From: CAMLDH01 sp966250375
GTDB taxonomy: Bacteria; Pseudomonadota; Gammaproteobacteria; Burkholderiales; Burkholderiaceae_D
Assembly (NCBI GenBank): GCA_966250375.1
Contig: CBINHE010000049.1
Coordinates: 1 to 31,150 of the forward strand
Direction: 5' to 3'
DNA: 31,150 bases
This document shows positions 8,802-16,748 of the stretch, in pieces. Below the pieces are notes generated by a model, which did not search any database, had not been told where the DNA came from, and saw nothing but the letters and a program-made list of their open reading frames with translations. Every line of letters begins with the position of its first letter. The stretch's first letter is position 1. The translations under genes were made by a program, and so were the position numbers.

Positions 8802-11800
8802 ACGCAATGACATTAAAAGCATCCTGATCATCGGCGCCGGCCCGATCATCATCGGCCAAGCCTGCGAATTCGATTATTCGGGTGCGCAAGCCTGCAAGGC
8901 GCTTCGCGAAGAAGGTTACAAAGTCATCCTGGTCAACAGCAATCCGGCCACCATCATGACCGATCCGGAAATGGCGGACGTGACTTATATCGAGCCGATC
9001 AACTGGAAAGTGGTGGAACGGATCATCGCCAAGGAACGCCCCGATGCGATCCTGCCGACCATGGGCGGTCAGACTGCCCTGAATTGCGCGCTCGACCTGC
9101 ACAACAACGGCGTCCTGAAAAAATACCATTGCGAGTTGATCGGCGCATCGCCGGAAGCGATCGACAAGGCGGAAGACCGTTCGAAATTCAAGGAGGCGAT
9201 GACCAGGATCGGGCTCGGTTCAGCCCGTTCCGGCATTGCCCACACGATGGCGCAGGCGTGGACTGCGCAACAGGAATTAGGCTTCCCCGTCATCATCCGA
9301 CCTTCATTCACGATGGGCGGCAGCGGCGGCGGCATCGCCTACAACGCGGAACAATTTCACGCCATTTGCGTGCGCGGCCTGGAAGCGTCGCCGACGTCCG
9401 AATTGCTGATCGAGGAATCGCTGATCGGCTGGAAAGAGTACGAGATGGAAGTAGTGCGCGACAAGGCGGACAACTGCATCATCGTGTGCTCGATCGAAAA
9501 CCTGGACCCGATGGGCGTGCATACCGGCGACTCGATCACGGTCGCGCCAGCACAGACGCTGACCGACAAGGAATACCAGATCATGCGCAATGCGTCGCTG
9601 GCGGTGTTGCGCGAAATCGGCGTCGATACCGGCGGCTCGAACGTGCAGTTCGCGGTCAATCCGAAAGACGGCCGCATGATCGTCATCGAGATGAATCCGC
9701 GCGTATCGCGTTCCTCCGCGCTGGCATCGAAAGCGACCGGTTTCCCGATTGCGAAAATCGCCGCCAAGCTGGCGGTCGGTTTCACGCTGGACGAATTGCG
9801 CAACGAAATCACCGGCGGCGCGACGCCGGCATCGTTCGAGCCGTCGATCGATTATGTCGTCACCAAGATTCCGCGCTTCGCATTCGAGAAATTCCCGCAG
9901 GCCGACGACCGTTTGACGACGCAAATGAAATCGGTCGGCGAGGTAATGGCCATCGGCCGCACTTTCCAGGAATCGTTCCAGAAAGCGTTGCGCGGCCTCG
10001 AAGCCGGCGTTGATGGCTTGCGCCGGAAAGTAACCGGCCGCGCGGTGATCATGGAGCAACTCGGTGCGCCCGGACCGGATCGCATCTGGTATGTCGGCGA
10101 CGCATTCGCCCAAGGTTTTACCCTGCAAGAAGTGCAGCAACTCACGCATATCGATCCATGGTTCCTGGTGCAAATTCAGGACATCGTCGAGACCGAGTTG
10201 GGGTTGGAAACGCAAACGCTCGCCGATCTCGACAAAGCGCTCCTGTTCCAACTCAAGCAACAAGGATTTTCCGATCGCCGCCTGGCGGCATTGCTCAAGA
10301 CGACAGAACAAGCGGTGCGTGACAAGCGCCACGCGCTGCATATTCGCCCTGTCTATAAACGGGTCGATACCTGCGCCGGCGAATTCTCGACCAACACCGC
10401 GTACATGTATTCGACCTATGATCAAGAATGCGAAGCGCAACCGAGCGCCAACAAAAAGATCATGGTGTTGGGCGGTGGCCCGAACCGCATCGGACAAGGC
10501 ATCGAATTCGATTATTGTTGCGTCCATGCGGCATTGGCGATGCGCGAAGACGGCTATGAGACGATCATGGTCAATTGCAATCCCGAGACCGTTTCAACCG
10601 ATTACGATACATCCGATCGTCTGTATTTCGAATCGCTGACGCTGGAAGACGTGCTCGAAATCGTGCATCTGGAACAGCCATTTGGCGTGATCGTCCAATT
10701 CGGCGGTCAGACCCCTTTGAAACTGGCGCTCGACCTGGAAGCGAACGGCGTGCCGATCATCGGCACTTCGCCCGACATGATCGATGCCGCCGAAGACCGG
10801 GAGCGCTTCCAGCAAATGCTGCATACGCTGGAGCTGCGCCAACCGCAAAATCGTACCGCGCGCACGGAGAAGGATGCGGTGCGCCTGGCGCTGGAAATCG
10901 GCTACCCGCTGGTGGTGCGGCCATCCTATGTGCTGGGCGGCCGAGCGATGGAAATCGTCCACGAACAAGCCGACCTGGAGCGCTACATGCGCGAAGCGGT
11001 CAAGGTATCGCACGATTCGCCGGTCTTGCTCGACCGCTACCTGAACGATGCGATCGAGGTTGATGTCGATTGCCTCTCGGACGGCAAGCGGACCTTGATC
11101 GGCGGCGTGATGGAGCATATCGAGCAGGCGGGCATTCATTCCGGCGATTCGGCCTGTTCTTTGCCGCCGTATTCGTTGAAGCAAGATACGATCGATGAAT
11201 TGAAGCGCCAGACCGCGTTGATGGCGAAAGGCCTGCATGTCGTCGGCTTGATGAATGTGCAATTTGCGGTTCAGAAAAAGGAAATCGACGGCCGACAATG
11301 CGACGTCGTATTCGTGCTGGAAGTCAATCCGCGCGCGTCGCGCACGGTACCCTTCGTGTCGAAAGCGACTGGTTTGCCGCTGGCCAAGATTGCAGCGCGC
11401 TGCATGGTGGGACAATCGCTCGATAGCCAGGGGATCGTCAACGAAGTGGTGCCGCCGTATTTCAGCGTCAAGGAAGCGGTATTCCCGTTCGCCAAATTCC
11501 CCGGCATCGATACGATCCTCGGGCCTGAGATGAAGTCAACCGGCGAAGTGATGGGGATTGGCAAGACTTTCGGTGAAGCCTACTTCAAATCGCAGTTGGG
11601 GTCCGGCATCACATTGCCGCAATCGGGCCGCGTTTTCATGCGCATCAAGAAAAGCGACCAGGCGCGCGCAGTCGCCATCGCGCGCCAACTTGAAGCGTGC
11701 GGGTTTTCCATTTTCGCCAGCACGGTGACAGCGCTCATCATCAGAGCTGCTGGCATCAATGCGACGGCGCTTGAAGATGCCTCCATTCTGGACATGCTCG

Positions 11801-12627
11801 CAAAAAAGGAAATCGCACTCGTCATCCTTACCGTGGACGAAAAGCGTAGCGCAATCGTCGACTCGCAGCCGATTCGCGTCGCGGCGCTGAAGGCGGGCAC
11901 CGTTGTGTATACGACGATCGCCGGCGCAGAGGCGGCGCTCAAGGCCATGCACCATATCGATGACCATGATTTATACGCTTTGCAAGCTTTACATCACTCG
12001 ATACCGCAAGCGGACGATGGCCGGCGCGTGCATGGCGTGCCGACCGAACGCCTGGTGCCGAGTACCGCTGATCTGGATGCCGCGGCGACCATCGTGGAAC
12101 GGCGTGTGCATCGGTGCGAACGGAAAGCAGGCGCGCCTCTCATCAATTTATTTATCAGGCAACCATTTACCGAATCGGATCGAAAGCAACAACGCTTGAT
12201 CGCGGACATTTTGCATGTAATCGATAGCGCAAACAGCGCTCCGTACGCATTTAATTATCTGACAGGAGCACAAGCGGAAAGCGCCGCGACATTCAAGACA
12301 TCGTTCGAGCAGAAAGTCCATGTGCCCTTTACGCCAAAGAACTTCCGGGACCACCGGCTGAAATTGCTCGATCAAGCCGATGCCTTCATTAATATCCGTG
12401 TCGGCATGAGCGAGAGTAGCGCCTTTGAACTGAGTTACCACATATTCAAGGGAAAGCGCACACCCATTTTGTTCCTGGCTTGGAAGCAGGCGCCGATTAA
12501 AACCACCTTGCTCAGGGAGTTGGAAGATTTGTGCGATATTACCTATATCGAATTCGACCGGATTGGCGAACTGAGAAAAGGCATTCATCAATTCTTTAGC
12601 GCCAAGATATTGGGAAACAACGATTAG
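8794..12627 (+). CDS. carB: Carbamoyl-phosphate synthase large subunit with extra C-terminal domain
   Basis: CarB uses ammonia, bicarbonate and two ATP to make carbamoyl phosphate. Two ATP-grasp halves are complete: the first (from about residue 8, GAGPIIIGQACEFDYSG; then MGGSGGG and EMNPRVSRSSALASKATG), and the second (from about 555, GGGPNRIGQGIEFDYCC; then VLGGRAME and EVNPRASRTVPFVSKATG). Residues about 945-1070 correspond to the MGS-like allosteric domain but are divergent: the effector loop T-H-G-T of E. coli reads S-T-V-T and the NTTSG motif is not recognisable. The protein is 1277 residues, about 200 longer than usual. The tail (about 1110-1277) looks like a separate Rossmann-type domain with D1196, G1204 and E1212 in a GMSESSAFE motif, as in deoxyribosyltransferase or TIR-like folds. 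Codon use in the tail is more AT-rich. The catalytic assignment is firm; the role of the tail is unknown. Confidence 0.92.
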   Translation: MPKRNDIKSILIIGAGPIIIGQACEFDYSGAQACKALREEGYKVILVNSNPATIMTDPEMADVTYIEPINWKVVERIIAKERPDAILPTMGGQTALNCALDLHNNGVLKKYHCELIGASPEAIDKAEDRSKFKEAMTRIGLGSARSGIAHTMAQAWTAQQELGFPVIIRPSFTMGGSGGGIAYNAEQFHAICVRGLEASPTSELLIEESLIGWKEYEMEVVRDKADNCIIVCSIENLDPMGVHTGDSITVAPAQTLTDKEYQIMRNASLAVLREIGVDTGGSNVQFAVNPKDGRMIVIEMNPRVSRSSALASKATGFPIAKIAAKLAVGFTLDELRNEITGGATPASFEPSIDYVVTKIPRFAFEKFPQADDRLTTQMKSVGEVMAIGRTFQESFQKALRGLEAGVDGLRRKVTGRAVIMEQLGAPGPDRIWYVGDAFAQGFTLQEVQQLTHIDPWFLVQIQDIVETELGLETQTLADLDKALLFQLKQQGFSDRRLAALLKTTEQAVRDKRHALHIRPVYKRVDTCAGEFSTNTAYMYSTYDQECEAQPSANKKIMVLGGGPNRIGQGIEFDYCCVHAALAMREDGYETIMVNCNPETVSTDYDTSDRLYFESLTLEDVLEIVHLEQPFGVIVQFGGQTPLKLALDLEANGVPIIGTSPDMIDAAEDRERFQQMLHTLELRQPQNRTARTEKDAVRLALEIGYPLVVRPSYVLGGRAMEIVHEQADLERYMREAVKVSHDSPVLLDRYLNDAIEVDVDCLSDGKRTLIGGVMEHIEQAGIHSGDSACSLPPYSLKQDTIDELKRQTALMAKGLHVVGLMNVQFAVQKKEIDGRQCDVVFVLEVNPRASRTVPFVSKATGLPLAKIAARCMVGQSLDSQGIVNEVVPPYFSVKEAVFPFAKFPGIDTILGPEMKSTGEVMGIGKTFGEAYFKSQLGSGITLPQSGRVFMRIKKSDQARAVAIARQLEACGFSIFASTVTALIIRAAGINATALEDASILDMLAKKEIALVILTVDEKRSAIVDSQPIRVAALKAGTVVYTTIAGAEAALKAMHHIDDHDLYALQALHHSIPQADDGRRVHGVPTERLVPSTADLDAAATIVERRVHRCERKAGAPLINLFIRQPFTESDRKQQRLIADILHVIDSANSAPYAFNYLTGAQAESAATFKTSFEQKVHVPFTPKNFRDHRLKLLDQADAFINIRVGMSESSAFELSYHIFKGKRTPILFLAWKQAPIKTTLLRELEDLCDITYIEFDRIGELRKGIHQFFSAKILGNND

Positions 12628-12661
12628 CGCGTTCCCAGGCAAATTCGTTCACCAGACGCAT

Positions 12662-12699
12662 AAAAAAAGCGCAGCGGCAAATTTGCCGTTGCGCTTTTT
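12662..12699. terminator. Bidirectional terminator between carB and prpD
   Basis: A 13-bp stem (GCGCAGCGGCAAA with TTTGCCGTTGCGC, one G/T position) is flanked by an A-run on the left and a T-run on the right. It serves carB (+) and prpD (-), whose ends converge here. Confidence 0.9.
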
Positions 12700-12716
12700 G
12701 ATCGTCATGAAAAAAA

Positions 12717-14168
12717 TCAGATCACGTACAGATCGACGTACTCGTGGACCGGCATCGCTTCCAGTGCTTTCTGGTCGAGCGACACGTTCAGAATTGCCTC
12801 TTGCTGCTTGGGCGGGAACTGACGCGCCAGGTTGGTCTTGAATTTCTCGACCAGCAGCGGGATGCCGTCCTTGCGGCGGCGTGCATGGCCGATCGGATAT
12901 TCGACCACGACTTCTTTCATCTTCTTGCCATCCTTGAATTCAACCGTCAATGCATTGGCGATCGAACGCTTCTTCGGATCGTGGTAATCCTTGGTGAACG
13001 CCGGGTCTTCGACGCATACGATCTTGTCGCGCAATGTATCGATACGCTTGTCGGCAGCAACATTGTCTTCGTAATCGGAAGCGGTCAGGCGGCCGAAGAT
13101 CAGCGGCACCGCGACCATGTACTGGATGCAGTGATCGCGATCAGCCGGATTGTTCAACGGGCCTTTCTTGTCGATGATGCGGATGCAGGCTTCGTGCGTG
13201 CGGATCGTGATCTTCTTGATGTCTTCGACCGACTTGCCGGCCTTGGCGAGTCCATCGTGCAAGCTCATCGCCGCTTCGACCGCGGTCTGCGAATGGAACT
13301 CGGCAGGGAAGGAAATCTTGAACAGCACGTTTTCCATCACATAGCTTTCATACTTGCGCTGAAACTTGAACGGCTGACCTTTGAACAGTACGTCGTAAAA
13401 GCCCCAGGTTTTCGCGGTCAGCACCGATGGATAGCCCATCTCGCCAGTCTTCGCGATCAATGCCAGACGCACCGCGCGCGATGTCGCGTCGCCGGCCGCC
13501 CACGATTTGCGCGAGCCGGTGTTCGGCGCGTGACGATAGGTGCGCAGCGATTGGCCATCGACCCATGCGAGCGATACCGCATTGAGGATTTCATCGCGCG
13601 TCAAGCCGAGCATTTCGGCAACGACTGCGGTCGATGCGACTTTCACCAATACGACGTGGTCGAGGCCGACTTTGTTGAACGAGTTTTCCAGCGCGATACA
13701 GCCCTGGATTTCATGCGCCTTGATCATGCCGGTCAGCACGTCTTTCATCGTCAGCGGCTTCTTGCCGGCAGCGACCGCGTTGCGCGAGAGCCAGTCGGCA
13801 GTGGCCAGAATACCGCCGAGGTTGTCGGATGGGTGCCCCCATTCGGCCGCCAGCCAAGTATCGTTGAAGTCGAGCCAGCGTATCATCGCGCCGATGTTGA
13901 ATGCGGCCTGCACGGGGTCGAGCTGGAATTGCGTGCCTGGTACTTTGGCGCCGTTCGGAACGATCGTGCCCGGCACGATCGGGCCCATCAGTTTTTTACA
14001 AGCAGGATATTCCAGCGCTTCCAGACCGCAGCCGAGTGTGTCGATCAGACAGTTGCGGGCAGTGTCGTAGGCGACTTTGGAGACGATCTTGTATTTGGTC
14101 ACGTAATCGACGATGTCGACCAGGACTTTGTCGGCCTTGGGACGGACGTTGGAGATGTGTGCGGACAT
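12717..14168 (-). CDS. prpD: 2-methylcitrate dehydratase
   Basis: PrpD dehydrates 2-methylcitrate to 2-methylaconitate in the methylcitrate cycle, in the cytoplasm. From ATG 14168 the product is 483 residues, the usual PrpD length. MmgE/PrpD family features include the N-terminal YDTARNCLIDTLGCGLEALE segment, DFNDTWLAAEWGHPSDNLGG, and the C-terminal region around GHARRRKDGIPLLVEKF. The start is chosen because AAGGG lies 6 nt upstream and the family N-terminus begins there; an open frame reaches back to 14390 but only crosses the hairpin repeat. No acnD or prpF lies nearby, consistent with the PrpD-type route. It is the last gene of prpBCD and is separated from prpC by 279 bp. Confidence 0.95.
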   Translation of the reverse strand: MSAHISNVRPKADKVLVDIVDYVTKYKIVSKVAYDTARNCLIDTLGCGLEALEYPACKKLMGPIVPGTIVPNGAKVPGTQFQLDPVQAAFNIGAMIRWLDFNDTWLAAEWGHPSDNLGGILATADWLSRNAVAAGKKPLTMKDVLTGMIKAHEIQGCIALENSFNKVGLDHVVLVKVASTAVVAEMLGLTRDEILNAVSLAWVDGQSLRTYRHAPNTGSRKSWAAGDATSRAVRLALIAKTGEMGYPSVLTAKTWGFYDVLFKGQPFKFQRKYESYVMENVLFKISFPAEFHSQTAVEAAMSLHDGLAKAGKSVEDIKKITIRTHEACIRIIDKKGPLNNPADRDHCIQYMVAVPLIFGRLTASDYEDNVAADKRIDTLRDKIVCVEDPAFTKDYHDPKKRSIANALTVEFKDGKKMKEVVVEYPIGHARRRKDGIPLLVEKFKTNLARQFPPKQQEAILNVSLDQKALEAMPVHEYVDLYVI

Positions 14169-14280
14169 GTTTTTCCCTTTGTTGATGCGATGTTGAATTG
14201 TTGAATTGATTTCGGTTTCAAGTTTTGTTCCTCCTCTTGAAAGCGGAGGTTTATCCACAAGTCTGCGGAGGTGTTCGGCT

Positions 14281-14386
14281 CCCTTCTCCCGCAGGCGGGA
14301 GAAGGGTTGGGGATGAGGGTGATCGCAAGAGAGGCGGCCTTGACAAACACCCTCACCCGCCCCTCTCCCGCCTGCGGGAGAGGGGC
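14281..14386. repeat. REPIN-like pair of inverted GC-rich hairpins
   Basis: Two related hairpin units face each other. Unit 1 has 12-bp arms CCCTTCTCCCGC/GCGGGAGAAGGG (14281-14306, loop AG). Unit 2 has 13-bp arms (14359-14386, loop CT) and reads as the reverse complement of the same consensus. Both extend into GAGGGTG or its complement CACCCTC on the inner sides (14315-14321 and 14349-14355). The stems differ by paired changes. This is the arrangement of a REPIN (two inverted REP units). It sits between prpC and prpD and may also affect their relative expression. Confidence 0.75.
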
Positions 14387-14447
14387 GCAAAGCATGGCGC
14401 CGATCTGTGAGTAAACTTCAGCCTCAAAAAGGAGAGAATATCTTTCT

Positions 14448-15602
14448 CTATTTACGCTTACCGATCGGCACGAATTGTAAATCTTCCGGTCCGACATAGT
14501 TTGCGCTCGGACGAATAATCTTGTTGTCGACGCGTTGTTCGATAATGTGCGCAGCCCAGCCGGAAGTGCGCGACATCACGAACAGCGGCGTAAACATCGC
14601 GGTCGGCACGCCCATCATGTGATACGACACGGCGGAAAACCAGTCGAGGTTCGGGAACATTCTCTTCGCATCCCACATCACCGATTCCAAACGCTCGGCG
14701 ATATCGAACATCTTCATCGAACCAGCTTCCTTCGACAGGTTGCGCGCGACTTCCTTGATGACCTTGTTGCGCGGATCGGCGATGGTGTACACCGGATGAC
14801 CGAAGCCGATGATGACTTCCTTGTTTTCGACACGCTTCTTGATATCGGCTTCCGCCTCATCCGGATTGTCGTAGCGTTTCTGGATTTCAAATGCGACTTC
14901 ATTGGCGCCGCCATGTTTGGGACCGCGTAATGCCCCGATCGCACCGGTGATCGCCGAATACATGTCGGAGCCCGTGCCGGCAATCACGCGACCGGTGAAG
15001 GTCGATGCGTTGAATTCGTGTTCCGCGTACAGGATCAGCGAAGTGTGCATCGCCTTTTCCCACAACGCGGATGGCTTTTCGCCGTGCAGCAAATGCAGGA
15101 AGTGGCCGCCGATGGAATCATCGTCGGTTTCGGTTTCGATCCGCTTGCCGTTCTGAGTATAGTGATACCAGTACAACAGCATCGAGCCGAGCGATGCCAT
15201 AAGGCGATCCGCGATGTCGCGCGCGCCAGGCGTATTGTGGTCGTCTTTCTCCGGCAGTATGCAACCGAGTGTGGATACGCCGGTACGCATCACGTCCATC
15301 GGATGCGACGAAGCGGGCAGGCATTCCAGCGCCACCTTGACGTTGGCGGGCAAACCGCGCAGTGCCTTCAACTTGGTTTTGTAGGCTTTCAGTTCCGCCA
15401 CGGTCGGCAGCTTGCCATGCACCAGCAGGTGCGCAATTTCTTCGAATTCGCACGTGTCGGCGACATCGAGAATGTCATAGCCGCGATAATGCAAATCGTT
15501 GCCGGTCTTGCCGACTGTACACAATGCCGTATTACCGGCGGTCACGCCGGACAATGCTACGGATTTCTTGGGTTTGAAGCCTGTGGCTGGCTGTTCGCTC
15601 AT
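14448..15602 (-). CDS. prpC: 2-methylcitrate synthase
   Basis: PrpC condenses propionyl-CoA with oxaloacetate to 2-methylcitrate. From ATG 15602 the product is 384 residues, normal for PrpC. Citrate synthase family signatures are present: LHYRGYDI near the N-terminus, the active-site region LYAEHEFNASTFTGR, ALRGPKHGGANE, and GFGHPVYTIADPR. Within them the histidines of AEHE and GFGHPVY are the family catalytic residues; the usual Asp is in the segment near MFPNLDWFSA. The start has AGGAGAG 4-5 nt upstream of ATG; a longer frame to 15740 overlaps prpB and is not used. It lies 31 bp after prpB, so the two are co-transcribed. A housekeeping citrate synthase (gltA) is excluded by length and context. 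Confidence 0.95.
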   Translation of the reverse strand: MSEQPATGFKPKKSVALSGVTAGNTALCTVGKTGNDLHYRGYDILDVADTCEFEEIAHLLVHGKLPTVAELKAYKTKLKALRGLPANVKVALECLPASSHPMDVMRTGVSTLGCILPEKDDHNTPGARDIADRLMASLGSMLLYWYHYTQNGKRIETETDDDSIGGHFLHLLHGEKPSALWEKAMHTSLILYAEHEFNASTFTGRVIAGTGSDMYSAITGAIGALRGPKHGGANEVAFEIQKRYDNPDEAEADIKKRVENKEVIIGFGHPVYTIADPRNKVIKEVARNLSKEAGSMKMFDIAERLESVMWDAKRMFPNLDWFSAVSYHMMGVPTAMFTPLFVMSRTSGWAAHIIEQRVDNKIIRPSANYVGPEDLQFVPIGKRK

Positions 15603-15633
15603 GATGCTCTCCTGAAAAATTTCTTCGGAATCT

Positions 15634-16524
15634 TTAATTCGCTTTTTGCGCGGCAAAAAGCGCATCAAGCTTCTGCTCGAAGTCGTGGTAATTGATGCGG
15701 TCGTACAACTCCATGCGCGTCTGCATCGTGTTGACCACATTTTGTTGCGTGCCGTCGCGGCGGATCGCGGTATAGACGTTCTCAGCCGCCTTGTTCATCG
15801 CGCGGAAGGCAGACAGCGGATACAGCACCAGACCGACATCTGCCGATTTCAACTCATCGACCGTAAAGAGCGGCGTCGCGCCGAACTCGGTGATGTTGGC
15901 CAGCACCGGCACCTTCACCGTCTTGGCGAATGTCTTGTACATGTCGAGCTGCGTGATCGCTTCCGGGAAGATCATGTCAGCGCCGGCTTCAACGCATGCC
16001 AACGCCCGCTCCAATGCGGACTCCATGCCTTCGACCGCCAGCGCATCGGTGCGCGCCATGATCACGAAATTTTCATCGGTCCGCGCATCGACCGCAGCCT
16101 TGATGCGATCAACCATTTCCTGCCTGGTCACGATTTCCTTGTTGGGACGATGGCCGCAACGTTTGGCGCCGACCTGGTCTTCGATATGGATTGCGGCGGC
16201 ACCGAATTTGATCATCGATTTGACGGTGCGCGCGACGTTGAACGCGGAAGAGCCGAAACCCGTGTCCGCATCAACCAGCAGCGGCACATCGCACACATCG
16301 GTAATGCGTCGCACATCGGTCAATACATCATCGAGATTGGAAATGCCGAGATCGGGCAAGCCGAGCGAGCCGGCCGCGACACCGCCGCCGGACAAATAAA
16401 TGGCCTTGAAACCGGCGCGCTTGGCGAGCAACGCATGATTTGCATTAATTGCGCCCACGACCTGGAGCGGTGATTCTTCTTGCATCGCCTTGCGGAACGC
16501 TGCACCTGCGGAGTATTGACTCAT
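15634..16524 (-). CDS. prpB: 2-methylisocitrate lyase
   Basis: PrpB cleaves 2-methylisocitrate to pyruvate and succinate, the last step of the cycle. The product has 296 residues, the same as E. coli PrpB. The isocitrate lyase/PEP mutase fold is clear. Metal and substrate residues sit in LLVDADTGFG and in HIEDQVGAKRCGHRPNK, where KRCGH is the methylisocitrate lyase catalytic loop with its Cys. The start ATG at 16524 is preceded only by AAGGTG at about 5 nt, a moderate ribosome site. It is the first gene of prpBCD, driven by a sigma-54 promoter about 45 bp upstream and divergent from prpR. Confidence 0.96.
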   Translation of the reverse strand: MSQYSAGAAFRKAMQEESPLQVVGAINANHALLAKRAGFKAIYLSGGGVAAGSLGLPDLGISNLDDVLTDVRRITDVCDVPLLVDADTGFGSSAFNVARTVKSMIKFGAAAIHIEDQVGAKRCGHRPNKEIVTRQEMVDRIKAAVDARTDENFVIMARTDALAVEGMESALERALACVEAGADMIFPEAITQLDMYKTFAKTVKVPVLANITEFGATPLFTVDELKSADVGLVLYPLSAFRAMNKAAENVYTAIRRDGTQQNVVNTMQTRMELYDRINYHDFEQKLDALFAAQKAN

Positions 16525-16566
16525 GTCTACACCTTACGTTTCATGGATGGGGGCTACTTACCCTAT

Positions 16567-16582
16567 TGCAATCGCTGTGCCA
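16567..16582 (-). promoter_or_regulatory. Sigma-54 promoter of prpBCD
   Basis: Read on the minus strand, TGGCACAGCGATTGCA matches the sigma-54 consensus TGGCACR-N4-TTGCW at every fixed position. The predicted start is near 16556, giving a leader of about 30 nt before prpB. PrpR, an enhancer-binding protein, is encoded next door. Confidence 0.9.
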
Positions 16583-16633
16583 TCGCATTCGCCACTTCAA
16601 ACCGGCATACCCATCGAAAAATATACACATACA

Positions 16634-16646
16634 AATCAAGCATTTA
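16634..16646 (+). promoter_or_regulatory. Candidate IHF site in the prpB-prpR gap
   Basis: AATCAAGCATTTA fits the IHF consensus WATCAA-N4-TTR exactly and lies in an AT-rich stretch between the sigma-54 promoter and the upstream repeats, where a DNA bend would bring PrpR to the polymerase. Confidence 0.65.
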
Positions 16647-16691
16647 GGAAAACTTCATGAACCATTAGCAAAACAGATCTCGCTCCACATT

Positions 16692-16747
16692 GTTTCAACC
16701 TGCGTTACAATTGAAACGCCTGAAACAATTGAAACTAATGTTGAAAC
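16692..16747. promoter_or_regulatory. PrpR operator cluster (TTGAAAC repeats)
   Basis: One inverted GTTTCAA (16692-16698) is followed by direct copies TTGAAAC at 16711, CTGAAAC at 16720, TTGAAAC at 16729 and TTGAAAC at 16741, with steps of 9, 9 and 12 bp. The cluster lies about 135-190 bp upstream of the prpB start, a normal enhancer distance, and ends at the prpR start codon, so autoregulation is likely. Assignment to PrpR is by position. Confidence 0.7.
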
Positions 16748-16748
16748 A
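16711..16748 (+). promoter_or_regulatory. Candidate prpR promoter, possibly giving a leaderless transcript
   Basis: TAATGT (16736-16741) lies 7 bases before the A of the prpR ATG. TTGAAA (16711-16716) stands 19 bp upstream as a possible -35 box and is itself part of an operator repeat. No Shine-Dalgarno sequence precedes the ATG. Confidence 0.4.

Noticed and set aside
9304..10527. A 407-codon minus-strand frame across carB
   Set aside because: An antisense frame produced by codon bias in carB; no ribosome site or family resemblance.
12100..12627. The CarB tail as a separate gene fused by a sequencing error
   Set aside because: The frame is continuous from the MGS-like domain into the tail, with no internal ribosome site or start and no sign of a shift. 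A sequencing error cannot be fully excluded from one read-out.
12744..14204. A 486-codon open frame on the plus strand across prpD
   Set aside because: It is antisense to a well-conserved prpD, has a biased composition (rich in Arg, His, Asp and Val) typical of mirrored codons, and matches no family.
14281..14386. The prpC-prpD hairpins as simple terminators
   Set aside because: Neither stem is followed by a T-run, and the two units are inverted copies of one consensus, which fits a repeat element better.
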